Below are positions 52,066-61,029 of a DNA stretch of 64,000 nt, in pieces. The notes under the pieces are model-generated. The model saw only the letters and a program-made list of their open reading frames with translations, was not told the DNA's origin and searched no databases. How positions within the stretch are numbered: position 1 is the first letter of the stretch; every line of letters starts with the position of its first letter. The position numbers and the translations under genes were made by a program. Source of the stretch: Roseovarius sp. 217 (GTDB taxonomy: Bacteria; Pseudomonadota; Alphaproteobacteria; Rhodobacterales; Rhodobacteraceae); NCBI RefSeq assembly GCF_000152845.1, contig NZ_CH902584.1:2799073-2863072 (forward strand). Reading direction: 5' to 3'.

Positions 52066-53283
52066 ATGCCCACCGAACGCCTGACATTCGCTGGCCATGG
52101 CGGCCATGATCTAGTGGCGCGGCTCGATCTGCCGGAGGGGCCGCATCTGGCGACGGCGCTCTTTGCGCATTGTTTCACCTGTTCCAAGGATATTCCCGCC
52201 GCGCGGCGGATCGCGGCGCGGCTGGCGGGGGCGGGGATCGCGGTGCTGCGGTTCGATTTCACCGGGCTCGGGCATTCGGGGGGCGAGTTCGAGAACACCT
52301 CGTTCAGGTCGAATGTCGAGGATCTGGAGCGCGCGGCGGCGGCGCTCGCGGCACGCGGCATGGCGCCGGGGGTGCTGATCGGGCATAGTCTGGGCGGGGC
52401 CGCCGTCCTAGCGGCGGCTGGGAAGATCAGGAGTGCGCGGGCGGTGGTGACCATCGGCGCGCCGTTTGACCCCGGACATGTGACGCAAAATTTCGGCGCA
52501 GCGCTGGAGCGGATCGAGGCGGAGGGCGTGGCCGACGTCCGGCTTGGGGGTCGGGATATCCGGATCGGGCGCGGTTTTGTCGAGGATGTGCGGGCCGAGG
52601 TGCTTGGCCCCAAGATCGCGGCGTTGCACAAGGCGCTATTGGTACTGCATGCGCCGCGCGACGAGACCGTTGGGATCGAGAATGCCGCCGAGATATTCAA
52701 GGCGGCGAAACATCCCAAGAGTTTCGTCACGTTGGATGAGGCGGATCATCTGATCACCCGTGCAGAGGATGCCGACTATGCAGCGGGGGTCATTGCCGCC
52801 TGGGCCTTGCGGTATCTGGATATGCGCGTGCCCGCGCCGCCGCCCGGCGCACCGGAAGGCGTGGTGCGGGTCAGCGAGGCAGAGAGCGACGGGTTTTTGC
52901 AGGACATCAATTCCGGCCCGACGCATCATGCCTATGCCGATGAGCCGATTGCCTATGGGGGCACGGATCGCGGCATGTCGCCGTATGGGTTTCTGGCGGC
53001 GGGGTTGGGGGCCTGCACCTCGATGACGATCCGGATGTATGCGCGGCGCAAAGGCTGGATTCTGGATCATGTGAGTGTCGATGTGTGTCACGACAAGGTG
53101 CATGCGCAGGATGCCGATGCCCGTGCCGATGCCAAGGTGGACAAGTTCACGCGGGTCATTCGGCTGGAGGGGGATCTCAGCGAGGATCAGCGTGCGAAAT
53201 TGCTGGAGATCGCGGATAGATGCCCGGTGCATCGGACGCTGGAGCGGTCGTCGCAGGTGGAAACGCGGCTGGAGGACGCGTAA
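52066..53283 (+). CDS. Bifunctional alpha/beta hydrolase - OsmC family protein
   Basis: This 405-residue protein is a fusion. The N-terminal 255 residues form an alpha/beta hydrolase with the nucleophile S108 in IGHSLGG and the late histidine in DEADHLI. The C-terminal 150 residues form an OsmC-type peroxidase-like domain with two cysteines, in LGACTSMTIRMYARR and DRCPVHRTL, which is the arrangement used for organic hydroperoxide reduction. AAAGGAGG sets the start at 52066. The fusion is known in other proteobacteria, but its physiological substrate is not established. The adjacent singlet-oxygen locus suggests a role in lipid peroxide metabolism. Confidence 0.92.
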   Translation: MPTERLTFAGHGGHDLVARLDLPEGPHLATALFAHCFTCSKDIPAARRIAARLAGAGIAVLRFDFTGLGHSGGEFENTSFRSNVEDLERAAAALAARGMAPGVLIGHSLGGAAVLAAAGKIRSARAVVTIGAPFDPGHVTQNFGAALERIEAEGVADVRLGGRDIRIGRGFVEDVRAEVLGPKIAALHKALLVLHAPRDETVGIENAAEIFKAAKHPKSFVTLDEADHLITRAEDADYAAGVIAAWALRYLDMRVPAPPPGAPEGVVRVSEAESDGFLQDINSGPTHHAYADEPIAYGGTDRGMSPYGFLAAGLGACTSMTIRMYARRKGWILDHVSVDVCHDKVHAQDADARADAKVDKFTRVIRLEGDLSEDQRAKLLEIADRCPVHRTLERSSQVETRLEDA

Positions 53284-53356
53284 GGGGCTTGGCCGGTTTT
53301 GCCTCTGCCGCCGGTGGCTGGAGGTCCACAGGCGGCAGAGGTGCTGAGCCTCTGGC

Positions 53357-54013
53357 TCAAATCCGCAGGAACGGTTGTGCGAGGCGGGGAATGAGCGCAC
53401 GAAAGCGCAAGGGCGCGTCGGTTGCGGCAAGACAGATACAATCGGCACCGATATCCGCGACGGGCGTGTGATCGAGATCCTCATTGGCAATCTCGATGTC
53501 GCCGGGGCCGAAATAATCCACCGAGTCGGAAAACGCCCCTTGCAGCACCAGCGTGAGTTCGGTGCCGCGATGGCCGTGGTCAGGCACAGCCGCGCCAGCG
53601 GGAATAAAGAGCAGACGTGCCGTGGCAGCGCGAGAGGTGGGCAGGATCGCCTGTTTCACACCCATGCCGACGGGCCGCCAGCGCACGGCGTCGAGATCGC
53701 CGCCGATGTAGTCGCGCAGCGGTGCCGGAAAGAGGCCGGGCGCGGGGCGCACGGGCGATGTCACCGTCTGCGGCGGGGCCCTGCGTATCCGCGCCATGGT
53801 TGCGGCGAGACTGTCCTGAGCCAAGGCCGCCGTTTCGGAGGTCTCGATCAGCGCGCCACCGAGACTGTCAAAACTGCCGAGCCGTGCGCGGCACTCGTCA
53901 CACATGGAGATATGCGTGGCGACCGTCAGGTTGAACGCCTCTGGCAGGCTGCCGGCAGAATAGGCCATCAAAAGGGCGTCGCTGAGGTGGTGGGTGATCT
54001 GTTTTCTGGTCAT
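53357..54013 (-). CDS. chrR: Zinc-binding anti-sigma factor ChrR
   Basis: This 218-residue protein binds and inactivates RpoE until singlet oxygen appears. It has the N-terminal zinc anti-sigma domain with H34-x3-C38-x2-C41 (ATHISMCDEC) and an earlier histidine near the start, and a C-terminal cupin domain with the metal-binding HGHRGTE and later histidines. The start at 54013 (MTRKQITHHLSDALL) matches the R. sphaeroides ChrR start better than a GTG three codons upstream. It follows rpoE at 10 bases and is co-transcribed with it. Confidence 0.94.
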   Translation of the reverse strand: MTRKQITHHLSDALLMAYSAGSLPEAFNLTVATHISMCDECRARLGSFDSLGGALIETSETAALAQDSLAATMARIRRAPPQTVTSPVRPAPGLFPAPLRDYIGGDLDAVRWRPVGMGVKQAILPTSRAATARLLFIPAGAAVPDHGHRGTELTLVLQGAFSDSVDYFGPGDIEIANEDLDHTPVADIGADCICLAATDAPLRFRALIPRLAQPFLRI

Positions 54014-54023
54014 GGTATACACT

Positions 54024-54599
54024 TTACTTCATTGTGTGGCGCAAGCGGTCGAGCGCCAGTCTGATGCGGGATTTGATCGTGCCGAGAGGCAGGCCGGTTT
54101 GTGCTGCAATCTCGGAATGGCTGAGATCGCTGAAATAAGCCTTTTCGATCAACTCGCGTTGTTTCTGGGGAAGCGCTGCAATCGCCTCGCTCAATTGGTC
54201 GCTTTCTTGTTGCAGGGCGAGCGTATCGGCCTGATCTGGTTCCGGGTCCTGTCCCCAAGGCAGATCCTCGGGTTCGGGGCGTTTTTGTTTGCGCAGCGCG
54301 TCGATTTTGCGGTTGCGCGCGATGGTAAAGATCCATGTCGCCGCAGAGGCGCGGGATGGATCAAAGAGATGTGCCTTTTGCCAGAGCGTAGCCATCACCT
54401 CTTGGGTGCATTCTTCGGCCAGCGTGGCATCGGCGCCCGAGCGCATCAGGAACGCCTTGACCCTTGGGGCGAAATGCCCAAAGAGCCGGGCAAAGGCGGC
54501 CTCGTCCTGCGTCTCGCGGATGGCCGCGATGCAAGCCACCCAATCCGTGTTTTCCCGCTCACGTATCGTTGTCACCTTGGCCGGTCCTGCCCGTTTCAT
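54024..54599 (-). CDS. rpoE: ECF sigma factor RpoE (ECF11, singlet-oxygen response)
   Basis: This 191-residue sigma factor directs RNA polymerase to genes of the singlet-oxygen response. Region 2 spans about residues 30-100 (FARLFGHFAPRVKAFLMRSG, ATWIFTIARNRKIDAL) and region 4 about 130-190 (LPQKQRELIEKAYFSDLSHS, then TGLPLGTIKSRIRLAL). A much longer frame upstream on this strand is only antisense to the divergent operon and is not part of the gene; the start MKRAGPAKVTTI at 54599 fits the family. An ECF11-type promoter lies upstream, consistent with autoregulation. Confidence 0.95.
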   Translation of the reverse strand: MKRAGPAKVTTIRERENTDWVACIAAIRETQDEAAFARLFGHFAPRVKAFLMRSGADATLAEECTQEVMATLWQKAHLFDPSRASAATWIFTIARNRKIDALRKQKRPEPEDLPWGQDPEPDQADTLALQQESDQLSEAIAALPQKQRELIEKAYFSDLSHSEIAAQTGLPLGTIKSRIRLALDRLRHTMK

Positions 54600-54686
54600 T
54601 GTTGTCGCGGACCTCTTAACACGGGTGACAAGCACCGGCGAGGGGTCAGGGTCACGCAGGAGGATGGCTTCGTTTAACATGACAGA

Positions 54687-54714
54687 TTTACGATGAAAAC
54701 GCGGGGTTGGATCA
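54687..54714 (-). promoter_or_regulatory. ECF11/RpoE-type promoter of rpoE-chrR
   Basis: On the minus strand TGATCC (54714-54709) and CGTAAA (54692-54687) are separated by 16 bases, a close match to the known RpoE promoter pattern of R. sphaeroides (TGATCC then a CGTA-type -10). It lies about 90 bases before the rpoE start. This indicates that RpoE controls its own gene. Confidence 0.8.
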
Positions 54715-54757
54715 CATCTCGTCATAAATAAACCGCGATTTGTTTCCAGACTGATTG

Positions 54758-54785
54758 TAATCCGTTCGCGGTGTCGGTGCGTATT
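54758..54785 (+). promoter_or_regulatory. ECF11/RpoE-type promoter of the divergent operon
   Basis: TAATCC (54758-54763) and CGTATT (54780-54785) are also separated by exactly 16 bases, the same spacing as in the rpoE promoter, 37 bases before the flavoprotein start. One base differs from the TGATCC consensus. It probably makes the five downstream genes RpoE-dependent, as their counterparts are in R. sphaeroides. Confidence 0.7.
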
Positions 54786-54821
54786 GCAAGCACGAGCACG
54801 AATTAGCAGGTTGAACGCTTC

Positions 54822-56120
54822 ATGCCATTTGAGACAGGCGCCGCGGTGCGCAAGAAAATTGCCGTGATCGGCGCAGGTATCACGGGCATGGGGGCCGCAG
54901 ACCGTCTTGCGGATGGGCATCATGTGGTGGTCTTCGAGGCCGAGCCGCGATTGGGTGGGCATGCGCGCACCATCATGGCGGGCAAGCGCGGGGATCAGCC
55001 GGTCGATACCGGCTTTATCGTGTTCAACTATGCGACCTATCCCAACCTCAACGCGCTCTTTGAGCGGCTGGATGTGCCGGTTGCGCCAAGTACCATGAGT
55101 TTTGGGGCGTCGTTCCGCGGCGGGGCCTTGGAATATGGTTTGCAAGGGGCGGGGGCGTTCTTTGCCCAGCGACGCAATGTGATGAACCCGGCGCATTGGA
55201 TGATGTTGCGCGATATTTTCCGGTTCAATGAGGGGGCGTTGGAGGCTTGCAAGGAGCCGGGGCTGACCATGGCGGGGCTTATCACCAAGATGCAGTTGGG
55301 CTGCTCTTTCCGCGACTATTACCTCACGCCGTTTTCGGGGGCGATCTGGTCGATGCCGGTGGAGCGGGTGCTGGAGTTTCCGGCGCAGGCGCTGGTGACG
55401 TTTTTCAAGCAGCATGGATTGCTGGGCTATAGCGAGCAGCATCAGTGGTATACGGTTGTGGGCGGGTCGGTCGCCTATGTCAGCCTGCTGGAGCGGTCCT
55501 TGCGCTCGAAGGGGGCCGAAATCCGGTTGGGTGCGCCAATCGCAGGTATCCGGCGCCTCGCAGAGGGTGTGGAGGTGCGGGCCGAGGGCGGCGACTGGGA
55601 GCAGTTTGACGAGGTGGTAATTGCGGCGCATAGCGACGACGCGCTGCGATTGCTCGCTGATGCGGATGAGAGCGAGCGCGGCAGCGTGGGGGCGATTGCC
55701 TATCAGCCCAACGACATCATCCTGCATGCGGACACCAGTGTGATGCCGCGGCGTCGGGCGGTCTGGTCGTCGTGGAATTACACCGAGGCAAGGGTCAAGC
55801 GGGCGGGGCAGATTGATTTGACCTATTGGATGAACAGCCTGCAACCGATCCCCGAGGACGATCCGCATTTCGTCACGCTCAACACCACGCGGCCCATTCG
55901 GGACGAGTTGATCTATGATCAGGTGACGCTGCGCCATCCGGTCTATGATCTGGGGGCGGTGGCGGCACAAGCCCGCGTGCGGGCGATGAACGGGCGGCGC
56001 AACACATGGTTTTGCGGGGCATGGATGCGGAATGGGTTTCACGAGGACGGGTTGGCAAGTGGCCTTGAGGTGGCCGAAGCGATTTATGCGCGCGCCGCCT
56101 CGGCTGTGGCGGCGGAATGA
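54822..56120 (+). CDS. FAD-dependent oxidoreductase (amine-oxidase fold) of the RpoE operon
   Basis: This 432-residue protein has an N-terminal Rossmann motif GAGITGMGAADRLADG followed by the glutamate of VVVFEAE and RLGGHA, as in FAD-dependent amine oxidase and desaturase-like proteins. Its counterpart in R. sphaeroides is the first gene of the RpoE-dependent RSP_1091-1087 operon, and I recall that this protein takes part in furan fatty acid formation (UfaD). That link should be confirmed. The stop codon overlaps the next start by 4 bases. Confidence 0.88.
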   Translation: MPFETGAAVRKKIAVIGAGITGMGAADRLADGHHVVVFEAEPRLGGHARTIMAGKRGDQPVDTGFIVFNYATYPNLNALFERLDVPVAPSTMSFGASFRGGALEYGLQGAGAFFAQRRNVMNPAHWMMLRDIFRFNEGALEACKEPGLTMAGLITKMQLGCSFRDYYLTPFSGAIWSMPVERVLEFPAQALVTFFKQHGLLGYSEQHQWYTVVGGSVAYVSLLERSLRSKGAEIRLGAPIAGIRRLAEGVEVRAEGGDWEQFDEVVIAAHSDDALRLLADADESERGSVGAIAYQPNDIILHADTSVMPRRRAVWSSWNYTEARVKRAGQIDLTYWMNSLQPIPEDDPHFVTLNTTRPIRDELIYDQVTLRHPVYDLGAVAAQARVRAMNGRRNTWFCGAWMRNGFHEDGLASGLEVAEAIYARAASAVAAE

Positions 56121-56872
56121 GGCGGATCGACCATATCGCGGGTCATACCTGGCATGGGCGCAAGGGCGGGATCGAGAATGCCTTTCGCTATGGGATCGAC
56201 TATGTGCTGCTGGATGCCGAGACCGAGGCTGCGGCACCGCGTCTGTTCGGGCGCAATCGGCGGGGGGTGGCCTCGGTCTGGGATGCAGATCACGGTGGGG
56301 TTCCGGGGCAGGGGCGTGGCGCGGCGTGGGTGCGGGAGGTGTTGGCCGAGCGGCAGATCCCACCGCCTGCGCGGATCGAGCTGCTGGGACAGCCGCGTAT
56401 TCTGGGACATGTGTTCAACCCGGTGAGTTTCTGGATTTGTCGCGATGCCGCCGGTCAGGTGCCGGTGATCATCGCCGAGGTCAGCAATACCTATGGGGAT
56501 CGCCATTCCTATCTGTGTCACCGCGATGACATGGGGCCGATCACGGCGCAGGACCGGTTGCAGGCAAAAAAGGTCTTTCATGTCTCGCCGTTCCTGCGGA
56601 TCGAGGGCGGGTATGAATTCCGGTTTGATCTGCGCGAGGATCGCATCGGCATCTGGATTGATTTTACCGGCGCCCATGGCGGGGTGATCGCCACGCTGGT
56701 GGGTCAGCGTCGGAGGTTGACCAATTGGGGGCTTCTGCGCGCCATGCTGCGGCGGCCATTTGGGTCGCGGCGGGTGCTGGGCCTGATCCATTGGCAGGCG
56801 TTCAAGCTGTGGTGGAAGGGTGCGTCGTTTCAGAGCCGCCCGGTGCCGCCCGCCGATGAGGTGAGCCGGTGA
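56117..56872 (+). CDS. DUF1365 family protein of the RpoE operon
   Basis: This 251-residue protein matches DUF1365: HTWHGRKGGIENAFRYGIDYV at the N-terminus, LLGQPRILGHVFNPVSFWI and VIIAEVSNTYGDRHSYL. Such genes regularly follow the flavoprotein in RpoE-type operons. In R. sphaeroides the counterpart has been connected with the singlet-oxygen response, possibly with ChrR turnover, which I recall rather than can show. It overlaps genes on both sides by 4 bases. Confidence 0.88.
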   Translation: MRRIDHIAGHTWHGRKGGIENAFRYGIDYVLLDAETEAAAPRLFGRNRRGVASVWDADHGGVPGQGRGAAWVREVLAERQIPPPARIELLGQPRILGHVFNPVSFWICRDAAGQVPVIIAEVSNTYGDRHSYLCHRDDMGPITAQDRLQAKKVFHVSPFLRIEGGYEFRFDLREDRIGIWIDFTGAHGGVIATLVGQRRRLTNWGLLRAMLRRPFGSRRVLGLIHWQAFKLWWKGASFQSRPVPPADEVSR

Positions 56873-58110
56873 GTGCGGTTTTGGCCGGGACCGTGGCGCA
56901 GGCTGCGCCGCGTCTGCCGGGCTATGCGCTCTTTGGGGCAATGCTCGCGGCGGCGGGGTTGCCGCTCTATATTCACGCGCCGAAGTTCTATGTGGACGAA
57001 TATGGCGTGTCACTGGGCGCGCTGGGGGCGGTGCTCTTTGCGCTGCGGCTGATTGATGTGGTGCAAGACCCGGCACTCGGGCGGTTGTCGGAGCGGTTGC
57101 GCGCGCATCGTGCGATGAGCGTCTGGGTCGCGGTTGCGGTGATGGCGGCGGCGATGCTGGGGCTGTTCGCGGTGGTGCCGCCTGTTGCCCCGCTCTGGTG
57201 GTTTGCGGCGATGCTGGTGCTGGTGTTTTCGGCCTTCAGCTATCTCACCATCTGTTTTTACGCGCAGGGCGTGGCCACGGCGGCGCGGCTGCCGGGACAG
57301 GGGCATTTGCGGCTGGCGCGGTGGCGGGAAACCGGCGCGCTCTTGGGGATTTGTGCGGCGGCGGTGGCGCCGGTGGTTTTGGGTGGCTTTGGCGGTTTTG
57401 CCCTTGGCTTTGCGATTTTGTCGGGACTGGCGGGGTTGGCCATGGTTGGACAATGGCAGGATTGCGGAGGCGTGCCGGGTACAGGCTTTGGCCCGGTGCT
57501 GCGCGATGCCGTGGCGCGGCGGTTGCTGATGGTGGCGATGGTCAATGCAGCCCCCGTGGCGGTGAGTTCGACGCTGTTCTTGTTCTTTGTCGAGAGCCGG
57601 TTGCAAGCGCCGGGGTGGGAAGGGCCGTTTCTCTTGCTGTTTTTCCTGGCGGCGGCGGCGGCGGCCCCGGTCTGGGGCGCCTTGGCTGAGCGGTTTGGGG
57701 CCAAGCGGATGCTCTTGGGAGGCATGGTCCTGTCGATTGCCGCCTTTGCCGGGGCGGTAACGCTCGGGGCGGGTGATCTCTGGGCCTTTGGCGTGATCTG
57801 CGTGGCCTCCGGGGCGGCGATGGGGGCGGATATGACGCTTTTACCCGCTCTTTTTGCGCGGCGAATGGCGCAGGTTTCGCCGGGGGCGGCGGAGGGGTTT
57901 GGTCTCTGGTCGTTTGTGTCGAAATTCACGCTGGCGCTGGCGGCTGTGGCGCTCTTGCCGCTGCTGGAAGCGGGCGGGTTCGAGGCGGGGCAGGCCAATC
58001 CGGGTGAGGCGCTGATGCTGCTTAGCCTGCTCTATGGAGCGGTGCCCTGTGTGTTGAAACTTTTGGCCATTGCGCTCTTGGCCCGAACACCGATTGAGGA
58101 AGGGAGCTGA
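56869..58110 (+). CDS. MFS-type transporter of the RpoE operon
   Basis: This 413-residue integral membrane protein has about twelve hydrophobic helices and starts at a GTG that overlaps the previous stop codon (GTGA). Family text includes YALFGAMLAAAGLPLYIHAP and ALRLIDVVQDPALGRLSERL, which resembles the sodium-sugar/MFS_2 group of symporters. The substrate is unknown. It is the third of five genes and is conserved in position in related genomes. Confidence 0.87.
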   Translation: MSAVLAGTVAQAAPRLPGYALFGAMLAAAGLPLYIHAPKFYVDEYGVSLGALGAVLFALRLIDVVQDPALGRLSERLRAHRAMSVWVAVAVMAAAMLGLFAVVPPVAPLWWFAAMLVLVFSAFSYLTICFYAQGVATAARLPGQGHLRLARWRETGALLGICAAAVAPVVLGGFGGFALGFAILSGLAGLAMVGQWQDCGGVPGTGFGPVLRDAVARRLLMVAMVNAAPVAVSSTLFLFFVESRLQAPGWEGPFLLLFFLAAAAAAPVWGALAERFGAKRMLLGGMVLSIAAFAGAVTLGAGDLWAFGVICVASGAAMGADMTLLPALFARRMAQVSPGAAEGFGLWSFVSKFTLALAAVALLPLLEAGGFEAGQANPGEALMLLSLLYGAVPCVLKLLAIALLARTPIEEGS

Positions 58111-58114
58111 TCCG

Positions 58115-58675
58115 ATGGAGGTTTTGGGATGGATAGGGCTGGGGGCGGCGGTGATGCTGGCGCTGGTGCTGCTCAAGGAGCGGCTCGCGGGGTTCGGCGC
58201 GCAGGTTCCGGAGGATTACGCGGGGCAGGGGCCGCAGTTTGATCTGCGCGAGCATCTGCGCGGTGCGATCAAATGCGAGGGCGTGATCTATGGTCCGCTC
58301 GGGCGGGTCGCGTCGCGGTTCACGGGGGATTTCGAGGCAAGCTGGCAGGGCAATCGCGGTGTGATGCGCGAGCATTTCGATTATGACAGCGGTAATTCTC
58401 AGGACCGTGAGTGGCGTCTGGAGCTTGGTAATGACGGAAGCATCCTGGCAGAGGCCGACGATTTGGTCGGCACCGGTGCCGGGCGGCAACTGGGGGCGGC
58501 GGCGCGGCTCTGTTACCGCATCCGCCTGCCCAAGGAGGCGGGCGGTCATGTGCTGAGCGTGACCGACTGGATGTACTTGGCCCCCAATGGTGTGGTGGTC
58601 AATCGCAGTCAGTTCCGCAAGTTCGGGATCAAGGTGGCGGAACTGGTGGCGGTGATGCGCCGGGTGGAGGCATGA
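58115..58675 (+). CDS. DUF3833 family protein of the RpoE operon
   Basis: This 186-residue protein matches DUF3833, with one N-terminal hydrophobic segment (EVLGWIGLGAAVMLALVLL) that probably anchors it or acts as a signal, followed by DLREHLRGAIKCEGVIYGPL and SRFTGDFEASWQGNRGVMRE. Its biochemical function is unknown. AAGGGAG lies before the ATG at 58115, five bases after the MFS stop codon. It overlaps the SDR gene by 4 bases. Confidence 0.85.
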   Translation: MEVLGWIGLGAAVMLALVLLKERLAGFGAQVPEDYAGQGPQFDLREHLRGAIKCEGVIYGPLGRVASRFTGDFEASWQGNRGVMREHFDYDSGNSQDREWRLELGNDGSILAEADDLVGTGAGRQLGAAARLCYRIRLPKEAGGHVLSVTDWMYLAPNGVVVNRSQFRKFGIKVAELVAVMRRVEA

Positions 58676-59406
58676 TGGACTGGCGCGGCAAACGCTATTG
58701 GCTGGTGGGGGCCAGCGAGGGTCTGGGGGCCGCGCTGGCGCAGAAGATCAGCGCGGCGGGGGCCGAGGTGATCGTGTCGGCGCGGAATGCCGAGCGGCTT
58801 GATGAGGTTGTGGCGGGCCTGCCGGGGCGGGCCAGTGCGGTGCCGGTCGATGTGCGCGACGATGCCAGCGTGGCCGAAGCGGCGCGCGCGGTGGGACAAA
58901 TTGACGGGTTGGTGTGGCTGGCGGGTGTCTATTGGCCGATGCCCGCGACCGAGTGGAAGTCCGAGGACGCGGTCGCCATGGCGGATGTGAATTTCACCGG
59001 CGCGGTGCGGGTCATTGGCGCGGTCTTGCCCGATATGGTGGCGCGGGACGCGGGACATGTGGTGTTGACCGGATCGCTCTCTGGCTTTCGTGGATTGCCG
59101 GGGGCGATTGGCTATGCGGCGTCCAAGGCGGCGACCATGTCCTTGGCCGAATCGATGCGGGCCGATCTGTGGCGCAGCGGCGTGCGGGTGCAACTGGCCA
59201 ATCCCGGTTTCATCAAGACACGGCTGACGGACAAGAACCAGTTTCGCATGCCCTTTATCATGACGCCCGAGGCCGCGGCGCAAGAGATGTTCGAATTGAT
59301 GTGCGACGCGGCGGCCTTTCAGCGGCATTTCCCGCGACTTTTCAGCTATGTCTTTCGTTTGTCACGGTTTTTACCGGATTGGGCCTATTACCGGCTGTTT
59401 GCGTGA
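58672..59406 (+). CDS. Short-chain dehydrogenase/reductase of the RpoE operon
   Basis: This 244-residue SDR has the cofactor motif GASEGLGAALAQ near residue 13, the catalytic YAASK at about residues 145-149 with an upstream serine in TGSLSG, and a C-terminal tail without extra domains. It is the last gene of the five-gene operon. The substrate is unknown; the operon context suggests a lipid-derived compound. Confidence 0.88.
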   Translation: MMDWRGKRYWLVGASEGLGAALAQKISAAGAEVIVSARNAERLDEVVAGLPGRASAVPVDVRDDASVAEAARAVGQIDGLVWLAGVYWPMPATEWKSEDAVAMADVNFTGAVRVIGAVLPDMVARDAGHVVLTGSLSGFRGLPGAIGYAASKAATMSLAESMRADLWRSGVRVQLANPGFIKTRLTDKNQFRMPFIMTPEAAAQEMFELMCDAAAFQRHFPRLFSYVFRLSRFLPDWAYYRLFA

Positions 59407-59474
59407 GATCAAGGACGGGTGGCTGCGCGCCCGTCATTCCTGTGCTAAGATACGCGTAACAGGAGGGCGGTCCG

Positions 59475-59801
59475 ATGCTGGACATCACGGTACATAAAAT
59501 CGCGCAGGTGGTTATTATGGCGCGCGAGCTTGGTCGGGCGGAGGGCGAATTGCGCGCCTTCATCGAGCGGTTGAGTGAGGATGAACAGGCCAGTCTGGTC
59601 GCCGTGATGTGGATCGGCCGGGGCAGTTTCGAGGTTGAGGAACTGGAAGAGGCGAAACGGACGGCAGAGGAAGAGGCAACGACGCCCTGTGCGGATTACC
59701 TCCTGGGCACGCCGCATCTGTCGGATCATCTGGAAAACGGTCTGGAGGCGTTGGGTCTGTCGGCGTCCGATGATGAGGATGAATTGATCCGGGGCGGCTG
59801 A
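59475..59801 (+). CDS. DUF3775 family protein
   Basis: This 108-residue acidic protein matches DUF3775: ITVHKIAQVVIMARELGRAE, LSEDEQASLVAVMWIGRGSF and the acidic tail ending DDEDELIRGG. It stands 69 bases after the RpoE operon, with GGAGGGCGG before the start. Its function is unknown. It is a common conserved gene of alphaproteobacteria. Confidence 0.85.
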   Translation: MLDITVHKIAQVVIMARELGRAEGELRAFIERLSEDEQASLVAVMWIGRGSFEVEELEEAKRTAEEEATTPCADYLLGTPHLSDHLENGLEALGLSASDDEDELIRGG

Positions 59802-59886
59802 GGGTTTCGACGTGGGGTCGGATTGATCCTGCCCGCGCTTGGCCCTATAGGCGGGGGACACGCGATGGAAACCCGAGGAGATGCCC

Positions 59887-60714
59887 ATGTCGAATGCTGC
59901 CCTGGAAACCGCAATCGAGGCCGCCTGGGAGGCGCGCGATACGATCACGCCCGCCACCGGAGGCGAGACCCGCGAGGCGATTGAGGAGACGCTCAATGCG
60001 CTCGATAGCGGTGCGTTACGGGTGGCCGAACGGCAGGCGGATGGTCAGTGGCATGTGAACCAATGGGCCAAGAAGGCAGTGCTCTTGGGGTTCCGGATCA
60101 AGGATATGGAAATCCATGCCGGCGGGCCGCAGGGCGCTGGCTGGTGGGACAAGGTGGACAGCAAGTTCAAGGGCTGGGGCGATGCCGAGTGGCGCGACGC
60201 CGGGTTTCGGGCCGTGCCGAACTGTGTCGTGCGCAAATCGGCCTATATCGCGCCGGGCGTGGTTTTGATGCCGTCCTTTGTCAATCTGGGCGCCTATGTG
60301 GACAGCGGCACCATGGTCGATACCTGGGCCACGGTGGGCTCTTGTGCGCAGATCGGTAAGAATGTGCATCTCTCGGGCGGTGTCGGCATTGGCGGCGTGC
60401 TGGAGCCGATGCAGGCGGGGCCGACGATCATCGAGGACAATTGTTTCATCGGCGCGCGCTCTGAGGTGGTTGAGGGCTGTATCGTGCGCGAAGGATCGGT
60501 TCTGGGGATGGGGGTTTTCATCGGGAAATCCACCAAGATCGTGGATCGCGAGACCGGGGCCGTGATGTATGGCGAAGTGCCGCCCTATTCGGTGGTGGTG
60601 GCAGGAAGCATGCCGTCGAAGAACGGGATCAACCTATACTGTGCGGTGATCGTCAAGCGGGTGGACGCGCAGACGCGCTCCAAAACCGGGATCAACGAGT
60701 TGCTCAGGGATTGA
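59887..60714 (+). CDS. dapD: Tetrahydrodipicolinate N-succinyltransferase
   Basis: This 275-residue enzyme of lysine and peptidoglycan precursor synthesis succinylates tetrahydrodipicolinate. Its left-handed beta-helix shows hexapeptide repeats in residues 100-235 ([56 protein letters not shown]), with the N-terminal helical domain [13 protein letters not shown]. The start at 59887 is favoured over an ATG two codons earlier because GAGGAG then has proper spacing. Confidence 0.95.
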   Translation: MSNAALETAIEAAWEARDTITPATGGETREAIEETLNALDSGALRVAERQADGQWHVNQWAKKAVLLGFRIKDMEIHAGGPQGAGWWDKVDSKFKGWGDAEWRDAGFRAVPNCVVRKSAYIAPGVVLMPSFVNLGAYVDSGTMVDTWATVGSCAQIGKNVHLSGGVGIGGVLEPMQAGPTIIEDNCFIGARSEVVEGCIVREGSVLGMGVFIGKSTKIVDRETGAVMYGEVPPYSVVVAGSMPSKNGINLYCAVIVKRVDAQTRSKTGINELLRD

Positions 60715-60766
60715 TCTAGAGCAGTCCTAGAACTGGCCTTTTCTTGTGGCGAGGGAGTGGCAGAAT

Positions 60767-60839
60767 GAGCCGCGCGGTCGCTGGGCCGGGGACTAGCGAT
60801 ACAACGGCCATGGCTGCCACTTTATGCCAGCAAAGTCCG
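60767..60839. repeat. Divergent copy of the GAGCCGCGCGGT intergenic repeat
   Basis: This copy begins GAGCCGCGCGGT and ends TTTATGCCAGCAAAGTCCG, matching the start and end of the copies at 62336 and 63911, although the middle part differs. It lies in the 315-base gap between dapD and rpmJ, which otherwise holds no gene. The weak internal match means that this is the least certain of the three. Confidence 0.5.
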
Positions 60840-60979
60840 TATGACCTTTCAGAGGTCGGCTTCCTCTCAAAATCGCTAGGCCGCGGGACGGCCCAGCGAT
60901 CGCGCGGCGCCCTTCGGGCTTGATTCCGCGCGGGGGCGGGTTTTATTCTTGGTTCAGATGACCATCCCCCAAAGAAAAA

Positions 60980-60998
60980 CCCCGCCGGTTGGGCGGGG
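60980..60998 (-). terminator. Terminator of rpmJ
   Basis: CCCCGCC (60980-60986) and GGCGGGG (60992-60998) form a 7-bp GC stem with a 5-base loop. On the minus strand the stem is followed by TTTTT (60979-60975), giving a clean intrinsic terminator 32 bases after the rpmJ stop codon. The plus strand has TTTT too, so it may work in both directions. Confidence 0.85.
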
Positions 60999-61029
60999 TT
61001 TTGATCTCTCAGCCAAGGCTGATCGCGGC

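Noticed and set aside
52066-53283. Frameshifted pair of separate hydrolase and OsmC genes
   Set aside because: One uninterrupted frame covers both domains, and this fusion is known elsewhere.
54600-56363. A very long minus-strand frame continuous with rpoE
   Set aside because: It is antisense to the flavoprotein and DUF1365 genes, has no recognisable domain, and the RpoE family starts at 54599.
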